From assembly GCF_000170955.2 (NCBI RefSeq), contig NZ_ABCY02000001.1, positions 496,001 through 560,000 on the forward strand: a DNA stretch of 64,000 nt, given 5' to 3'. The notes below the pieces were generated by a model that saw only the letters and a list, made by a program, of their open reading frames with translations, had not been told where the DNA came from and did not search any database. Below, one piece after another: positions 1 to 9,175 of this stretch (its first letter is position 1; each line of letters starts with the position of its first letter). The translations under genes and the position numbers were made by a program. The stretch comes from Borreliella valaisiana VS116. Lineage in GTDB: Bacteria > Spirochaetota > Spirochaetia > Borreliales > Borreliaceae.

Positions 1-48
1 TTATTTACCATTGTTTTGAGATTAATTGAGTTTAAAAGTTAAATCATA

Positions 49-77
49 TTGACTATATTTTATAAAATGTGTAGAAT
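49..77 (+). promoter_or_regulatory. Predicted sigma-70 promoter upstream of tuf
   Basis: TTGACT at 49-54 and TAGAAT at 72-77 are separated by exactly 17 bases, a near-consensus sigma-70 arrangement. Transcription would begin near 84, giving a leader of about 180 bases before tuf. A weaker second candidate (TTGTTT at 157-162 with TAATAA at 181-186) lies closer to the gene. Confidence 0.65.
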
Positions 78-119
78 TTTAAAGCTATTAAAATTTTTTA
101 GAAAAACACGCAGTGCGGG

Positions 120-154
120 TCAATTTCTAAAAATTGATTTTTTTATTTTTTTTT
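120..154 (+). terminator. Terminator-like hairpin with T tract inside the tuf leader
   Basis: TCAATTT (120-126) and AAATTGA (131-137) form a perfect 7-bp stem with a CTAA loop, followed by a run of T broken by one A up to 154. It lies between the promoter at 49-77 and tuf. It could act as a leaky terminator or attenuator, or end a short RNA of about 60-70 bases. The stem is AT-rich and therefore weak. Confidence 0.4.
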
Positions 155-262
155 GATTGTTTGTAGCTATTTTCTTATTTTAATAAGAGTAAATTTGTTA
201 AAATTTTTTAAAGAGATTAAACGTAAGTAGCTATTTAGAATGTGAAATTTAGGAGGTTAATC

Positions 263-1447
263 ATGGCAAAAGAGGTTTTTCAAAGAACAAAACCGCACAT
301 GAATGTTGGAACAATAGGGCATGTTGATCATGGTAAAACAACATTAACAGCGGCTATTAGTATTTATTGTTCAAAATTAAATAAAGATGCAAAAGCATTA
401 AAGTATGAAGATATTGATAATGCACCCGAAGAGAAAGCAAGGGGAATAACAATTAATGCTAGGCATATTGAGTACGAAACAGCTAATAGACATTATGCTC
501 ATGTAGATTGTCCAGGCCATGCTGATTATATAAAAAATATGATTACAGGAGCAGCTCAAATGGATGCAGCGATACTTTTAGTTGCTGCTGATAGTGGTGC
601 TGAGCCCCAAACAAAAGAGCATTTGCTTCTTGCCCAAAGAATGGGAATAAAGAAAATAATAGTTTTTTTGAATAAATTAGACTTGGCAGATCCTGAGCTT
701 GTTGAACTTGTTGAAGTTGAAGTTTTAGAGCTTGTTGAAAAATACGGCTTTTCATCTGATACTCCAATAATCAAGGGTTCGGCTTTTGGGGCTATGTCAA
801 ATCCAGAAGATCCTGAATCTACAAAATGTGTTAAAGAACTTCTTGAATCTATGGATAATTATTTTGATCTTCCAGAAAGAGATATTGACAAACCATTTTT
901 GCTTGCTGTTGAAGATGTATTTTCTATTTCAGGAAGAGGTACTGTTGCTACTGGGCGTATTGAAAGGGGTGTTATTAAGGTTGGCCAAGAAGTTGAAATA
1001 GTTGGTATTAAAGAAACTAGAAAAACTACTGTTACTGGTGTTGAAATGTTCCAAAAAATTCTTGAACAAGGTCAAGCAGGGGATAATGTTGGTCTTCTTT
1101 TGAGAGGAGTTGATAAAAAGGATATTGAGAGAGGGCAAGTTTTGTCAGCTCCAGGTACAATTACTCCACACAAAAAGTTTAAAGCTTCAATTTATTGTTT
1201 AACTAAAGAAGAAGGCGGTAGGCACAAGCCATTTTTCCCAGGGTATAGACCACAATTCTTTTTTAGAACAACAGATGTTACTGGTGTTGTTGCTTTAGAA
1301 GGCAAAGAAATGGTTATGCCTGGGGACAATGTTGATATTGTTGTTGAGCTGATCTCTTCAATAGCTATGGATAAAAATGTAGAATTTGCTGTTAGAGAAG
1401 GTGGGAGAACTGTTGCCTCAGGAAGAATTCTTGAGATATTGGAATAG
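263..1447 (+). CDS. tuf: Translation elongation factor Tu
   Basis: EF-Tu is the GTPase that carries aminoacyl-tRNA to the ribosomal A site. The N-terminal G domain shows [13 protein letters not shown] and NKLD, followed by the two beta-barrel domains, for 394 residues, the usual bacterial length. I chose the ATG at 263 because AGGAGG at 251-256 precedes it; an in-frame GTG at 242 would add seven non-conserved residues. It heads the ribosomal protein cluster, with a 67-base gap holding an inverted repeat before rpsJ. Confidence 0.98.
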   Translation: MAKEVFQRTKPHMNVGTIGHVDHGKTTLTAAISIYCSKLNKDAKALKYEDIDNAPEEKARGITINARHIEYETANRHYAHVDCPGHADYIKNMITGAAQMDAAILLVAADSGAEPQTKEHLLLAQRMGIKKIIVFLNKLDLADPELVELVEVEVLELVEKYGFSSDTPIIKGSAFGAMSNPEDPESTKCVKELLESMDNYFDLPERDIDKPFLLAVEDVFSISGRGTVATGRIERGVIKVGQEVEIVGIKETRKTTVTGVEMFQKILEQGQAGDNVGLLLRGVDKKDIERGQVLSAPGTITPHKKFKASIYCLTKEEGGRHKPFFPGYRPQFFFRTTDVTGVVALEGKEMVMPGDNVDIVVELISSIAMDKNVEFAVREGGRTVASGRILEILE

Positions 1448-1454
1448 TTTAAGG

Positions 1455-1500
1455 CTTTAGAGATATATTTATATTATATTTAATTTAATACTCTCTAAAG
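1455..1500 (+). repeat. Perfect 9-bp inverted repeat between tuf and rpsJ
   Basis: CTTTAGAGA (1455-1463) and TCTCTAAAG (1492-1500) are exact reverse complements around an AT-rich 28-base loop. The right arm ends three bases before the AGGAG of rpsJ. There is no T tract, so it looks more like an mRNA processing or translation-modulating hairpin than an intrinsic terminator. Confidence 0.55.
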
Positions 1501-1514
1501 TTTAGGAGAATAAA

Positions 1515-1826
1515 TTGATTGCTAAAGATAAGATACGCGTAAGATTATTTAGTTTTGATGTTAAAATATTAGATCAAAGTGCAGAATCTATTGTTAAAGC
1601 TGTTCAGAAGGCTAAGGCCCAGATTAAGGGCCCAATCCCTTTGCCGACAAAAATAAAAAAATATACTGTTTTACGTTCTCCTCATGTCAATAAAAAGTCA
1701 AGAGAGCAATTTGAGATGAGAACTCATAAAAGGCTTATTGATATCTTAGAACCCACTTCTGCTTTAATGGACTCTTTAATGAAATTAGAGCTTCCAGCAG
1801 GTGTTGAGGTAGATATTAAACAGTAA
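1515..1826 (+). CDS. rpsJ: 30S ribosomal protein S10
   Basis: S10 sits in the head of the small subunit and, as NusE, takes part in transcription antitermination. The 103-residue protein matches the family length and has the typical start ([10 protein letters not shown]) and the conserved PLPTK segment. It begins with TTG at 1515, seven bases after AGGAG at 1504-1508; there is no better ATG. It is the first gene of the S10 block. Confidence 0.96.
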
Positions 1827-1861
1827 ATGATATTTTAAGTATATGAATTTGAGGTGTTTTA

Positions 1862-2482
1862 ATGTTGGGATTGATTGGAAAAAAAGTTGGCATGACTCAG
1901 GTATTTCAGAAAAATGGTATTGTGGTTCCTGTTACTGTTATAGAGTTTCAGCCCAATTATATTATAGGGAAGAAAACAGTTGATAGAGATGGTTATAGCG
2001 CCCTTATAGCAGGTTCTGTTGATCTTAAAGGTTCTAAAGTTTCAAAGCCTATAAAAGGTCAATATAAAAGTTTAAAAGATATTGAGCCTAAAAAATATGT
2101 AATAGAGCTTAAGGGGCTTGATGGATATGATGCTGGTGATGAGATTAAGGTTGATGTTTTTAAATCAGTTAAGTATGTAGATGTTACAGGCACTACTAAA
2201 GGTAAAGGTTTTCAAGGGGCTATGAAAAGGCATAATTTTAGTGGTGGGCCATCTTCTCATGGATCAAAATTCCATAGACATCTTGGTGGAACAGGACAAG
2301 CTACTACTCCCGCAAGAACATTTAAAGGGACCAAAATGGCTGGTAGAATGGGTGGAAATCAACAAACTATTCAAAATCTTGAAGTTGTTTTAATTGATGA
2401 GGAAAGGAGAGCCATTCTAGTAAAAGGAGCTGTACCTGGTGCTAAGGGTTCTTTTGTTGTTGTTAAGAAATCTAAAAAGTAG
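1862..2482 (+). CDS. rplC: 50S ribosomal protein L3
   Basis: L3 is an early assembly protein of the large subunit; its loop reaches the peptidyl transferase centre. The 206-residue sequence starts LGLIGKKVGMTQVF and contains the conserved GGPSSHGSKFHR and GKKMAGRMGG-like (here GTKMAGRMGG) segments. A GAGG lies upstream of the ATG. It is followed after 9 bases by rplD. Confidence 0.97.
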   Translation: MLGLIGKKVGMTQVFQKNGIVVPVTVIEFQPNYIIGKKTVDRDGYSALIAGSVDLKGSKVSKPIKGQYKSLKDIEPKKYVIELKGLDGYDAGDEIKVDVFKSVKYVDVTGTTKGKGFQGAMKRHNFSGGPSSHGSKFHRHLGGTGQATTPARTFKGTKMAGRMGGNQQTIQNLEVVLIDEERRAILVKGAVPGAKGSFVVVKKSKK

Positions 2483-2491
2483 GTATTTAGT

Positions 2492-3121
2492 ATGGAAAGA
2501 AAAGTTTTTTCTAAAGATGGTAAAGAGATTAGAACTATAAACTTAGATGATAGAGTTTTTAATATAGAAATTAGTCATGGGTCTATTTATAATGCTATAA
2601 AAAATGAGCTGTCTAATCTTAGGGTTGGAACATCTTCAACTAAAACCAGATCAGAGGTTAAGGGCAGTTCTAAAAAGCCTTGGAAGCAAAAAGGAACTGG
2701 TAGAGCTAGAGTAGGTACAAAGCGAAATCCAATTTGGATTGGCGGAGGTATAGCATTGGGGCCAAAACCTAGAGATTATAGCTATAGACTACCCAAAAAA
2801 GTAAAAAGGCTTGCATTTAAGTCTGTATTAAGTTTACGTGCTGCTGATGAAAATAATTTTAAAGTTATTGAGAATTTTAATATTGAATCGGGAAAAACAA
2901 AAGATCTTGCTTTAATAATAAAGAATTTTGCAAGTTTAAATGGTAAGGTGGTTATTCTTTTGGGCAATGATGATCAGATGATCAAAAGAGCTGGTAAAAA
3001 TATAAGAGATTTAAAGGTTTTGTCTTTTGATAAGCTTAGAGTTGTTGATTTGTTTTATGCAAAAAATCTAATAGCCCTAGAATCTGCTGTTAACAAACTC
3101 AATGAGTTTTACGTTAAATAA
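2492..3121 (+). CDS. rplD: 50S ribosomal protein L4
   Basis: L4 is a large-subunit assembly protein that lines the exit tunnel. The 209-residue protein has the tunnel-loop signature (KPWKQKGTGRARVGTKRNPIWIGGG, shown here in part) around residues 65-90. It lies between rplC and rplW in standard S10 order. In E. coli L4 represses its own operon; whether that applies here cannot be read from the sequence. Confidence 0.97.
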   Translation: MERKVFSKDGKEIRTINLDDRVFNIEISHGSIYNAIKNELSNLRVGTSSTKTRSEVKGSSKKPWKQKGTGRARVGTKRNPIWIGGGIALGPKPRDYSYRLPKKVKRLAFKSVLSLRAADENNFKVIENFNIESGKTKDLALIIKNFASLNGKVVILLGNDDQMIKRAGKNIRDLKVLSFDKLRVVDLFYAKNLIALESAVNKLNEFYVK

Positions 3122-3141
3122 AAAAGATGTTGAGGATAAGT

Positions 3142-3438
3142 ATGAAAGCTTATGATATAATAATTTCACCTATGCTTACTGAAAAAACCAATACTCAAAG
3201 AGAAAGTATTAATGTTTATGTTTTTAAGGTTAATAAAAGAGCAAATAAAAAAGAGGTTGGTGCAGCAATAAAAGAACTTTTTAATGTTACTCCAGTATCA
3301 TGTAATTTGCTTAATATTAAAAGTAGAGCTAAGATTGTGGTGTCTCGAAAAGGATACCCTATAGGTAAGGGAAAAACTTCTTCATGGAAGAAGGCATATG
3401 TTTATCTCAAAAAAGAAGATAAAATAGATATTTTTTAG
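3142..3438 (+). CDS. rplW: 50S ribosomal protein L23
   Basis: L23 lies at the exit of the peptide tunnel and docks SRP and trigger factor. From the ATG at 3142 the product has 98 residues, the family size, starting MKAYDIIISPMLTEK. I prefer this to the ATG at 3127 because GAGG at 3132-3135 is correctly spaced for 3142 and would fall inside the longer form. The C terminus holds the conserved KKAYVYL strand. Confidence 0.93.
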   Translation: MKAYDIIISPMLTEKTNTQRESINVYVFKVNKRANKKEVGAAIKELFNVTPVSCNLLNIKSRAKIVVSRKGYPIGKGKTSSWKKAYVYLKKEDKIDIF

Positions 3439-3459
3439 TGGTTTTGGAGAAAAATAAAT

Positions 3460-4293
3460 ATGGGTATTAAGACTTATAAGCCAAAAACTTCTTCTTTGCG
3501 CTATAAGACGACTTTATCTTTTGATGATTTGAGCAAAGGTAATGATCCTTTGAAATCTTTAACAAAAGGTAAAAAATTTAAATCAGGCAGAGATTCTTCT
3601 GGTAGAATTACTATTAGAAGAAGAGGTGGTGGGCATAAGAGAAAGTATAGGTTGATTGATTTTAATAGAAGAGATAAATTTAGCATTCCTGCTCGAGTTG
3701 CTTCTGTTGAATATGATCCAAATAGAAGTGCTAATATAGCTTTGCTTGTTTATAAAGACGGAGAAAAAAGGTATATTATTTCTCCAAAAGGCATTAAGGT
3801 TGGAGATATTTTGGAAAGTGGTCCGAATGCCCCAATTAAAATTGGTAATGCTTTACCCCTTGAAAACATTCCTATTGGGAGAACCATTCACAATATTGAG
3901 CTTAATGTAGGAAAAGGTGGGCAGCTTGTAAGAAGTGCTGGTGGGTATGCTATGATACTTGTTTCTGACGGAAATTATGTCACTGTAAAATTATCATCTG
4001 GTGAAATGAGGTTAATTTTTAAAAAATGCATTGCAACAATTGGTGAGATTGGAAATGAAGATTATGTCAATGTTTCTATAGGGAAAGCTGGTAAAAGTAG
4101 GTGGCTTGGTAGAAGACCTAAGGTTAGAGGTGTTGCTATGAATCCTGTTGACCATCCGCATGGTGGTGGTGAAGGAAAAACTTCTGGAGGTCGTCATCCC
4201 GTGTCTCCTTGGGGACAGCCTACTAAAGGCTATAAGACTCGCAAGAAAAAGAGATATTCAGATAAATTTATTATTAAAAGAAGAAATAAGTAG
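3460..4293 (+). CDS. rplB: 50S ribosomal protein L2
   Basis: L2 is needed for subunit association and peptidyl transfer. The 277-residue protein shows the RNA-binding fold and, near residue 228, the invariant [12 protein letters not shown] motif with the functionally important histidine. It ends with a basic [17 protein letters not shown] tail typical of the family. GGAG precedes the ATG, and the rpsS start follows after ten bases. Confidence 0.97.
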   Translation: MGIKTYKPKTSSLRYKTTLSFDDLSKGNDPLKSLTKGKKFKSGRDSSGRITIRRRGGGHKRKYRLIDFNRRDKFSIPARVASVEYDPNRSANIALLVYKDGEKRYIISPKGIKVGDILESGPNAPIKIGNALPLENIPIGRTIHNIELNVGKGGQLVRSAGGYAMILVSDGNYVTVKLSSGEMRLIFKKCIATIGEIGNEDYVNVSIGKAGKSRWLGRRPKVRGVAMNPVDHPHGGGEGKTSGGRHPVSPWGQPTKGYKTRKKKRYSDKFIIKRRNK

Positions 4294-4303
4294 GAGAAGT
4301 GTA

Positions 4304-4582
4304 GTGGCAAGATCTATTAAAAAGGGACCCTTTATAGAAAAGAGTCTTTATCAAAAAGTTTTATCATCTTTTGGAAGTGAGAAGAGAGTTGTTATTAAAA
4401 CCTATTCCAGATCTTCAACAATAATTCCTGAAATGGTAAGTCTTACTATATCTGTTTACAATGGAAAGACTTTTATACCTATTTATATTACTGAGGATCT
4501 TGTGGGGCATAAGCTTGGCGAGTTTTCACCTACAAGGATTTTTAGAGGACATGCTAAGTCAGACAAAAAGGGAAGGAAGTAA
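4304..4582 (+). CDS. rpsS: 30S ribosomal protein S19
   Basis: S19 is in the head of the small subunit and contacts S13 and tRNA. The start is GTG at 4304 (protein begins with ARSIKKGPF after the initiator), preceded by GGAGAAG right after the rplB stop. The product is 92 residues, the family norm. The open frame extends further upstream inside rplB but that part is not conserved. The motif KLGEFSPTRIFRGHAK is present near the C terminus. Confidence 0.95.
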   Translation: MARSIKKGPFIEKSLYQKVLSSFGSEKRVVIKTYSRSSTIIPEMVSLTISVYNGKTFIPIYITEDLVGHKLGEFSPTRIFRGHAKSDKKGRK

Positions 4583-4589
4583 AGTAGTT

Positions 4590-4952
4590 ATGTTGATAAA
4601 TAGAAGATATACAGCAAAGGGCAAAAATTTACCCTCTTCTCCAAAAAAAGTTAGGCCAATAGCCGACAATATACGAGGGAAATCTTATGTTAACGCTATT
4701 GCAGTGCTTTGTTCTATGCCTAATAAAGGAGCTAAGCTTTTAGAAAAAGTTGTTAAATCAGCAGCATCAAATGCAATGTATCACAACAAAAATCTTTCCG
4801 AAGACATGATATTTATTAAAATAGTCATGGTTGATGATGGACGTCGTCGTAAAAAGATTTGGCCTAGAGCTAGAGGCAGGGCTGATAGGCTTGTTAATAG
4901 AAATTGTCATATTTTTGTTGAGGTTGATGAAAAAAAGGATATTAAAGGATAA
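4590..4952 (+). CDS. rplV: 50S ribosomal protein L22
   Basis: L22 lines the exit tunnel with L4. From ATG 4590 the protein is 120 residues with the family core (SPKKVRPIADNIRGK, then AMYHNKNLSEDMIFI and the tunnel hairpin GRRRKKIWPRARGRADR). The open frame continues upstream through rpsS without conservation. The best Shine-Dalgarno-like run (GGAAGG, 4571-4576) is rather distant, so translation may be coupled to rpsS, which ends eight bases earlier. Confidence 0.93.
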   Translation: MLINRRYTAKGKNLPSSPKKVRPIADNIRGKSYVNAIAVLCSMPNKGAKLLEKVVKSAASNAMYHNKNLSEDMIFIKIVMVDDGRRRKKIWPRARGRADRLVNRNCHIFVEVDEKKDIKG

Positions 4953-4955
4953 AGC

Positions 4956-5831
4956 ATGGGTCAAAAAGTACATCCATATAGCTTAAGGGTAAAAATTAAT
5001 AAGGATTGGAAATCAAAGTGGTATTTTGATAAAAAATTGTATTCTACAATTCTTCATGAAGACTTTTTAATAAGATTAGAAATTATGAAGTTTCTCAAAG
5101 GGATTAAGTTTGATATTTCTGATATAGAAATAATTAGAAATAATCCTCAAAAAGTAACAGTAGTAATTGTTACTCCAAGGCCCGGTTCTGTGATAGGACT
5201 TAAAGGTTCTAATCTTGAAAAGATTGGTCAATTGTTAACTAAAAAAATTTCTAAAAAGATTAGTATTAAGATCAAAGAGGTTAAAAGACCAGAGCTTGAT
5301 GCTCAAATTATTGCTAATGGGATTGCAAAACAAGTAGAAAATAGAGTGTCTTATAGGAAAGTTCTAAAATCAGCTCTTTCTACTTCTATGTTAAAGGGCG
5401 CTCAAGGGCTAAAAATTAAGATTGCTGGTAGACTTGGTGGGGCTGAGATTGCAAGAAGCTTTGAAGTTAAGGAAGGTCGGGTTCCTTTACATACTCTTAG
5501 AGCTGATATAGATTACGGATTTTCTGAGGCTCGAACTACTTATGGCATTATTGGAGTTAAAGTTTGGTTATTTAAAGGTGAAGTTTTGGGTAGACAAACC
5601 AATTCTGATGCTGGTCAGGTAATAAATAAAAAGCCTTTTAGGGAAAGAGGCGAGACTGTTAAAAATTTTGATAAAATTTTGAATAATAGAGAGAAGCCTA
5701 ATGAAAAGCAAACTAGGGGTTTAAATAAAAAAGATGGATTGTCTAAAGACGAAGCAAGTCTTTTAAATAAACTTAGTTCGCCTTTTTCTAAAGAAAGAGT
5801 CGATTCTAACGATCAGAATATTGGAGGATGA
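4956..5831 (+). CDS. rpsC: 30S ribosomal protein S3, with a long C-terminal tail
   Basis: S3 lies at the mRNA entry tunnel. Residues 1 to about 210 cover the N domain, the KH domain (RPGSVIGLKGSNLEKIG) and the C domain (AGRLGGAEIARSFEVKEGRVPLHTLRADIDYG). The protein is 291 residues, about 60 longer than E. coli S3. The extra part is a hydrophilic Lys/Asn/Glu/Ser-rich tail after the GEVLG segment that looks unstructured. Three bases separate it from rplV. Confidence 0.96.
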   Translation: MGQKVHPYSLRVKINKDWKSKWYFDKKLYSTILHEDFLIRLEIMKFLKGIKFDISDIEIIRNNPQKVTVVIVTPRPGSVIGLKGSNLEKIGQLLTKKISKKISIKIKEVKRPELDAQIIANGIAKQVENRVSYRKVLKSALSTSMLKGAQGLKIKIAGRLGGAEIARSFEVKEGRVPLHTLRADIDYGFSEARTTYGIIGVKVWLFKGEVLGRQTNSDAGQVINKKPFRERGETVKNFDKILNNREKPNEKQTRGLNKKDGLSKDEASLLNKLSSPFSKERVDSNDQNIGG

Positions 5832-5835
5832 TTAG

Positions 5836-6252
5836 ATGTTAAGTCCAAAAAAGGTTAAATATAGAAAAAAGCAGAGAGGAAGATTGTCTGGAGAGGCTCA
5901 AAAGGGTAATAAAATTTCTTTTGGTGAATATGGACTTGTTTCTTTGGAGACAAATTTTGTTACTGCTCGCCAAATTGAAGCTGCTCGTATTGCAATGACT
6001 CGTAAAATAAAAAGAGGCGGAAGAGTGTGGATAAGAATATTTCCTGATATTCCTTATACTAAAAAACCAGCTGAAACTAGGATGGGTAAGGGCAAAGGGG
6101 GTGTTGATCATTGGAATGCTCCTGTTAAGCTTGGCACTGTTATGTTTGAAATGGCTGGAGTTGTGGAGGAACTTGCTCAAGAGGCTATGTCACTTGCAAG
6201 TTCTAAGCTTCCAGTAAAAACTATGTTTGTTGTAAGGCGAGATTTGAGGTAA
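5836..6252 (+). CDS. rplP: 50S ribosomal protein L16
   Basis: L16 helps position tRNA in the A site and is a late assembly protein. The 138-residue protein starts [16 protein letters not shown] and contains the conserved [10 protein letters not shown] and [12 protein letters not shown] segments. It follows rpsC after four bases, with GGAGGATG upstream of the start, so the two are probably translated together. Confidence 0.97.
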   Translation: MLSPKKVKYRKKQRGRLSGEAQKGNKISFGEYGLVSLETNFVTARQIEAARIAMTRKIKRGGRVWIRIFPDIPYTKKPAETRMGKGKGGVDHWNAPVKLGTVMFEMAGVVEELAQEAMSLASSKLPVKTMFVVRRDLR

Positions 6253-6254
6253 TT

Positions 6255-6455
6255 ATGTTGAAAAATTTTAAGAATTTTACTCTTGAGGACATGAAAGCCA
6301 AAAGGCTGGAACTAAAGAAAGAATATTTAGATTTAAGATTTAAATCTGTTGTTGGTCATGTTGAAAATCCTTTAAAAAAAAGAGAGATTAGGCGTGATAT
6401 TGCAAGGCTTAATACAATGATTTGTGAATATGAATTAGGTATTAGAAAGGTTTAG
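6255..6455 (+). CDS. rpmC: 50S ribosomal protein L29
   Basis: L29 is a small helical protein next to L23 at the tunnel exit. The 66-residue product has the family pattern of two helices: [20 protein letters not shown] followed (in part) by [12 protein letters not shown]. It starts two bases after rplP ends, in conserved L16-L29-S17 order. Confidence 0.94.
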   Translation: MLKNFKNFTLEDMKAKRLELKKEYLDLRFKSVVGHVENPLKKREIRRDIARLNTMICEYELGIRKV

Positions 6456-6463
6456 AAATATAT

Positions 6464-6718
6464 ATGGCAAGAGAAAATAAAAAAGAATTAATTGGTAAAG
6501 TTGTTAGTGACAAGATGTCTAAGACTATAGTAGTAGAAATTATTCAAAGAAAGATGCATCCAATCTATCATAAGTATTTAAAGGTTACTAAGAAAGTAAA
6601 AGCACATGATGACAAAGAAGTTTCAAAGGTTGGCGATAAGGTAAAAATTATTGAGGTTCGACCTATTAGTAAAGATAAAAGATGGGCTCTTGTTGAGGTT
6701 TTAGAAAAATTAAGATAG
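6464..6718 (+). CDS. rpsQ: 30S ribosomal protein S17
   Basis: S17 is an OB-fold protein that binds the 5' domain of 16S rRNA early in assembly. The 84-residue protein shows the typical [16 protein letters not shown] start and the [13 protein letters not shown] and [10 protein letters not shown] segments. It sits nine bases after rpmC. Confidence 0.96.
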   Translation: MARENKKELIGKVVSDKMSKTIVVEIIQRKMHPIYHKYLKVTKKVKAHDDKEVSKVGDKVKIIEVRPISKDKRWALVEVLEKLR

Positions 6719-6745
6719 TTTTGATTTTTCTATAGGAGATTGATT

Positions 6746-7114
6746 ATGATTCAGATGCAAACTTATTTAACAATTGCTGATAATACTGGTGGTAAGGTAG
6801 CCCAATGTATTAAAGTGCTTGGTGGTAGTAAAAGACGTTATGCCAAAATTGGAGATATAATAACTATTGTAGTAAAACAAGCAATTCCTAATTCTTCTGT
6901 TAAAAAAGGAGATGTGCATAAAGCTGTAATTGTCAGAACTTCTAAAGAAGTAAGACGTAAGAACGGAACTTATGTTAGGTTTGATGATAATGCTTGTGTG
7001 ATACTTGATGCTAATTTAAGCCCTAGAGGCAAAAGGGTATTTGGGCCTGTTGCAAGAGAACTTAGAGATGCTAATTTTATGAAGGTAGTATCATTAGCTT
7101 CAGAGGTGATATAG
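6746..7114 (+). CDS. rplN: 50S ribosomal protein L14
   Basis: L14 bridges the two subunits and is a docking site for assembly factors. The ATG at 6746 gives 122 residues, exactly the bacterial family length, starting [22 protein letters not shown] at 6733-6738 supports it over an in-frame TTG six bases upstream. The C terminus has the conserved [19 protein letters not shown]. Confidence 0.97.
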   Translation: MIQMQTYLTIADNTGGKVAQCIKVLGGSKRRYAKIGDIITIVVKQAIPNSSVKKGDVHKAVIVRTSKEVRRKNGTYVRFDDNACVILDANLSPRGKRVFGPVARELRDANFMKVVSLASEVI

Positions 7115-7128
7115 CAAAAGGGGGTTTT

Positions 7129-7434
7129 GTGAAGACAAAGTTGAAGATAGGTGATAGCGTAAAAATTCTTTCTGGAAAAGATAAGGGAAGAATAGGTAAG
7201 ATTGCTAGTATAAATAGAAAAAAAAATAAAGTTATTGTTGAATCTTGTAATATGGTTAAGAAAGTCATTAAAGCTAGGACGCCTCAAGAAAAAGGTAAAA
7301 TAATAGATAAGGAGGCCGCTATAGATATTTCAAATGTGATGATATATATCAAAGGAACTTCTTCAAGATTAGGTATTAGATTTGAAAATAATGAAAAAAT
7401 AAGATATCTTAAAAAAAATGGACAGAGGATATAG
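7129..7434 (+). CDS. rplX: 50S ribosomal protein L24
   Basis: L24 is one of the two initiators of large-subunit assembly. The 101-residue protein begins at GTG 7129 and carries a KOW motif near its N terminus ([18 protein letters not shown]). A GGGGG run lies just upstream of the start. It is followed five bases later by rplE, in standard spc order. Confidence 0.95.
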   Translation: MKTKLKIGDSVKILSGKDKGRIGKIASINRKKNKVIVESCNMVKKVIKARTPQEKGKIIDKEAAIDISNVMIYIKGTSSRLGIRFENNEKIRYLKKNGQRI

Positions 7435-7439
7435 AGTTT

Positions 7440-7988
7440 ATGAATTATGTTCCTGAATTGAAGAAATATTATAAAGACAATGTTATAAAAGAGCTTATTA
7501 AGGAATTTGAATATAAATCTATAATGCAAGTTCCCAAGCTTGAAAAAATAGTAATTTCTGTAGGTGTTGGTGAGGCTGTTAGGAATAAGAAGTTATTGGA
7601 TTCTGTGGTTTTAGAGCTTGCTCAGATCACTGGTCAGAAAGCTGTAAAAACAAAAGCAAAAAAAGCAATAGCCGGGTTTAAAATTAGAGAAGGGCAAGAA
7701 ATAGGCGCTAAAGTTACACTTAGGGGCAATGTAATGTATGAATTTTTATATAAGCTTATTCATTTAGCATTGCCAAGGGTTAAGGATTTTAGGGGAATTA
7801 ATGGTGATGCTTTTGATGGTAATGGAAATTATTCTTTTGGGATAACGGAGCAAATAATATTTTCTGAGATAGACTATGATAAAATAGAGAGAATATCTGG
7901 TTTGAATATTACAATTGTGACAACAGCTTCAAATGATAAAGAAAGCAAAGCTTTGCTTTTGAAATTTGGAATGCCGTTTAGTAATTAA
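7440..7988 (+). CDS. rplE: 50S ribosomal protein L5
   Basis: L5 binds 5S rRNA and contacts the P-site tRNA. The 182-residue protein matches the family throughout, including [14 protein letters not shown], the [14 protein letters not shown] segment and [19 protein letters not shown]. It lies between rplX and the zinc-type S14 gene. Confidence 0.97.
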   Translation: MNYVPELKKYYKDNVIKELIKEFEYKSIMQVPKLEKIVISVGVGEAVRNKKLLDSVVLELAQITGQKAVKTKAKKAIAGFKIREGQEIGAKVTLRGNVMYEFLYKLIHLALPRVKDFRGINGDAFDGNGNYSFGITEQIIFSEIDYDKIERISGLNITIVTTASNDKESKALLLKFGMPFSN

Positions 7989-8005
7989 AGGGATTTATAA
8001 GGTAT

Positions 8006-8191
8006 ATGGCTAAAAAATCAATGATTATTAGGGCTTTAAGAAAGCCTAAGTATAAAACAAGGCAGAATAATAGATGTAAGTTATGTGGTCGTCCAAGAGG
8101 ATATTTAAGAGATTTTTGTATGTGTCGAATATGTTTTAGAAAGTATGCGTCTGAAGGATTAATTCCTGGCGTTTCAAAAGCAAGTTGGTAA
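8006..8191 (+). CDS. rpsZ: 30S ribosomal protein S14, zinc-binding type
   Basis: This is the short S14 form (61 residues) with two CxxC pairs, CKLC and CRIC, that hold a structural zinc. S14 is in the head of the 30S subunit next to S3 and S10. No second, zinc-free S14 is in the window. It lies between rplE and rpsH as in other bacteria. Confidence 0.96.
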   Translation: MAKKSMIIRALRKPKYKTRQNNRCKLCGRPRGYLRDFCMCRICFRKYASEGLIPGVSKASW

Positions 8192-8200
8192 GGGGAGTTT

Positions 8201-8599
8201 ATGGCGATTACTCATTCAGTAGGGGACATGCTAACTAAATTGAGAAATGCAAGTAGAGTTAAGCATGGGTCTGTAGACTTAAAGATGTCTAATATGAATA
8301 AATCAATATTAAACATTCTTAAAGAAGAGGGTTATATTAAGGATTTTAGTTTTTTAGAAAAAGAAGGAATTGCTTTTATTAGGGTTTTGTTAAAGTATGA
8401 TAACAAAAGGAATCCTGTTATAAATAAAATAGATGCCATTTCCACTCCCGGTAGAAAAATTTATTCTTCATATAAAAATATGCCAAGAATAAAGAATGGA
8501 TATGGAATATTAATTATATCTTCTTCTCAAGGTGTTATTACCGGTAAGGAAGCTAAAGATAAAAAAATCGGTGGTGAGTTGATTTGCTCAGTTTGGTAA
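8201..8599 (+). CDS. rpsH: 30S ribosomal protein S8
   Basis: S8 binds the central domain of 16S rRNA and, in E. coli, represses the spc operon. The 132-residue protein has DMLTKLRNASRVKHGSV at the start and the C-terminal ISSSQGVITGKEA motif. GGGGAG precedes the ATG. Confidence 0.97.
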   Translation: MAITHSVGDMLTKLRNASRVKHGSVDLKMSNMNKSILNILKEEGYIKDFSFLEKEGIAFIRVLLKYDNKRNPVINKIDAISTPGRKIYSSYKNMPRIKNGYGILIISSSQGVITGKEAKDKKIGGELICSVW

Positions 8600-8615
8600 T
8601 TTAATAGGGGGATAT

Positions 8616-9158
8616 ATGTCACGTATTGGAAGACTTCCAATAAAAATTCCAGATACTGTTAAGATTGATGTTAAAGATAATTTGGTAATAGTTGAAGGTA
8701 TTAGGGGAAGATTAGTTCAAGATATAAAAGACAGTATTAAAGTTAAAGTCGAGAATGGTAGTGTTATTGTTGATCGAGTTTTTAATGATAAAAAAGCAAA
8801 AGCTTACCACGGTCTTTATAGAAGTTTGATTTTTAATATGGTAAAAGGAGTAACTGAAGGATTTTCTAAGTCTCTTACTATAAATGGCATAGGATATAGG
8901 GCAGAGCAACAAGGCAATAGCCTTTTTTTAAGCCTTGGTTATTCAACTCAGTTTGAATATGTCATTCCAGATGGTATTAGTGTAAAGCTTGACGGTAATA
9001 CTAAAATTTCTGTTGAAGGAATAGATAAGTTTAAGGTTGGTCAGGTTGCTGCTGAAATTAGAAGTTTAAAAAAGCCAGAGCCATATAAAGGAAAGGGCAT
9101 TAAGTATGATAATGAAGTTATTAGAAGAAAAGTTGGAAAATCTGGTGTAAAAAAATAA
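8616..9158 (+). CDS. rplF: 50S ribosomal protein L6
   Basis: L6 lies near the factor-binding site of the large subunit. The 180-residue protein has the two-domain L6 pattern, starting [12 protein letters not shown] and ending with the conserved [16 protein letters not shown] segment. GGGGG lies nine bases before the ATG. Confidence 0.97.
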   Translation: MSRIGRLPIKIPDTVKIDVKDNLVIVEGIRGRLVQDIKDSIKVKVENGSVIVDRVFNDKKAKAYHGLYRSLIFNMVKGVTEGFSKSLTINGIGYRAEQQGNSLFLSLGYSTQFEYVIPDGISVKLDGNTKISVEGIDKFKVGQVAAEIRSLKKPEPYKGKGIKYDNEVIRRKVGKSGVKK

Positions 9159-9175
9159 ATTTTGGGTTAATAGTT

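Noticed and set aside
1448..1514. Rho-independent terminator between tuf and rpsJ
   Set aside because: The stem has a long loop and no T tract follows; the ribosome binding site comes immediately after, so read-through is expected.
4148..4303. Upstream extension of the rpsS frame
   Set aside because: It overlaps rplB, is not conserved in S19, and a GTG with a good ribosome binding site gives the exact family length.
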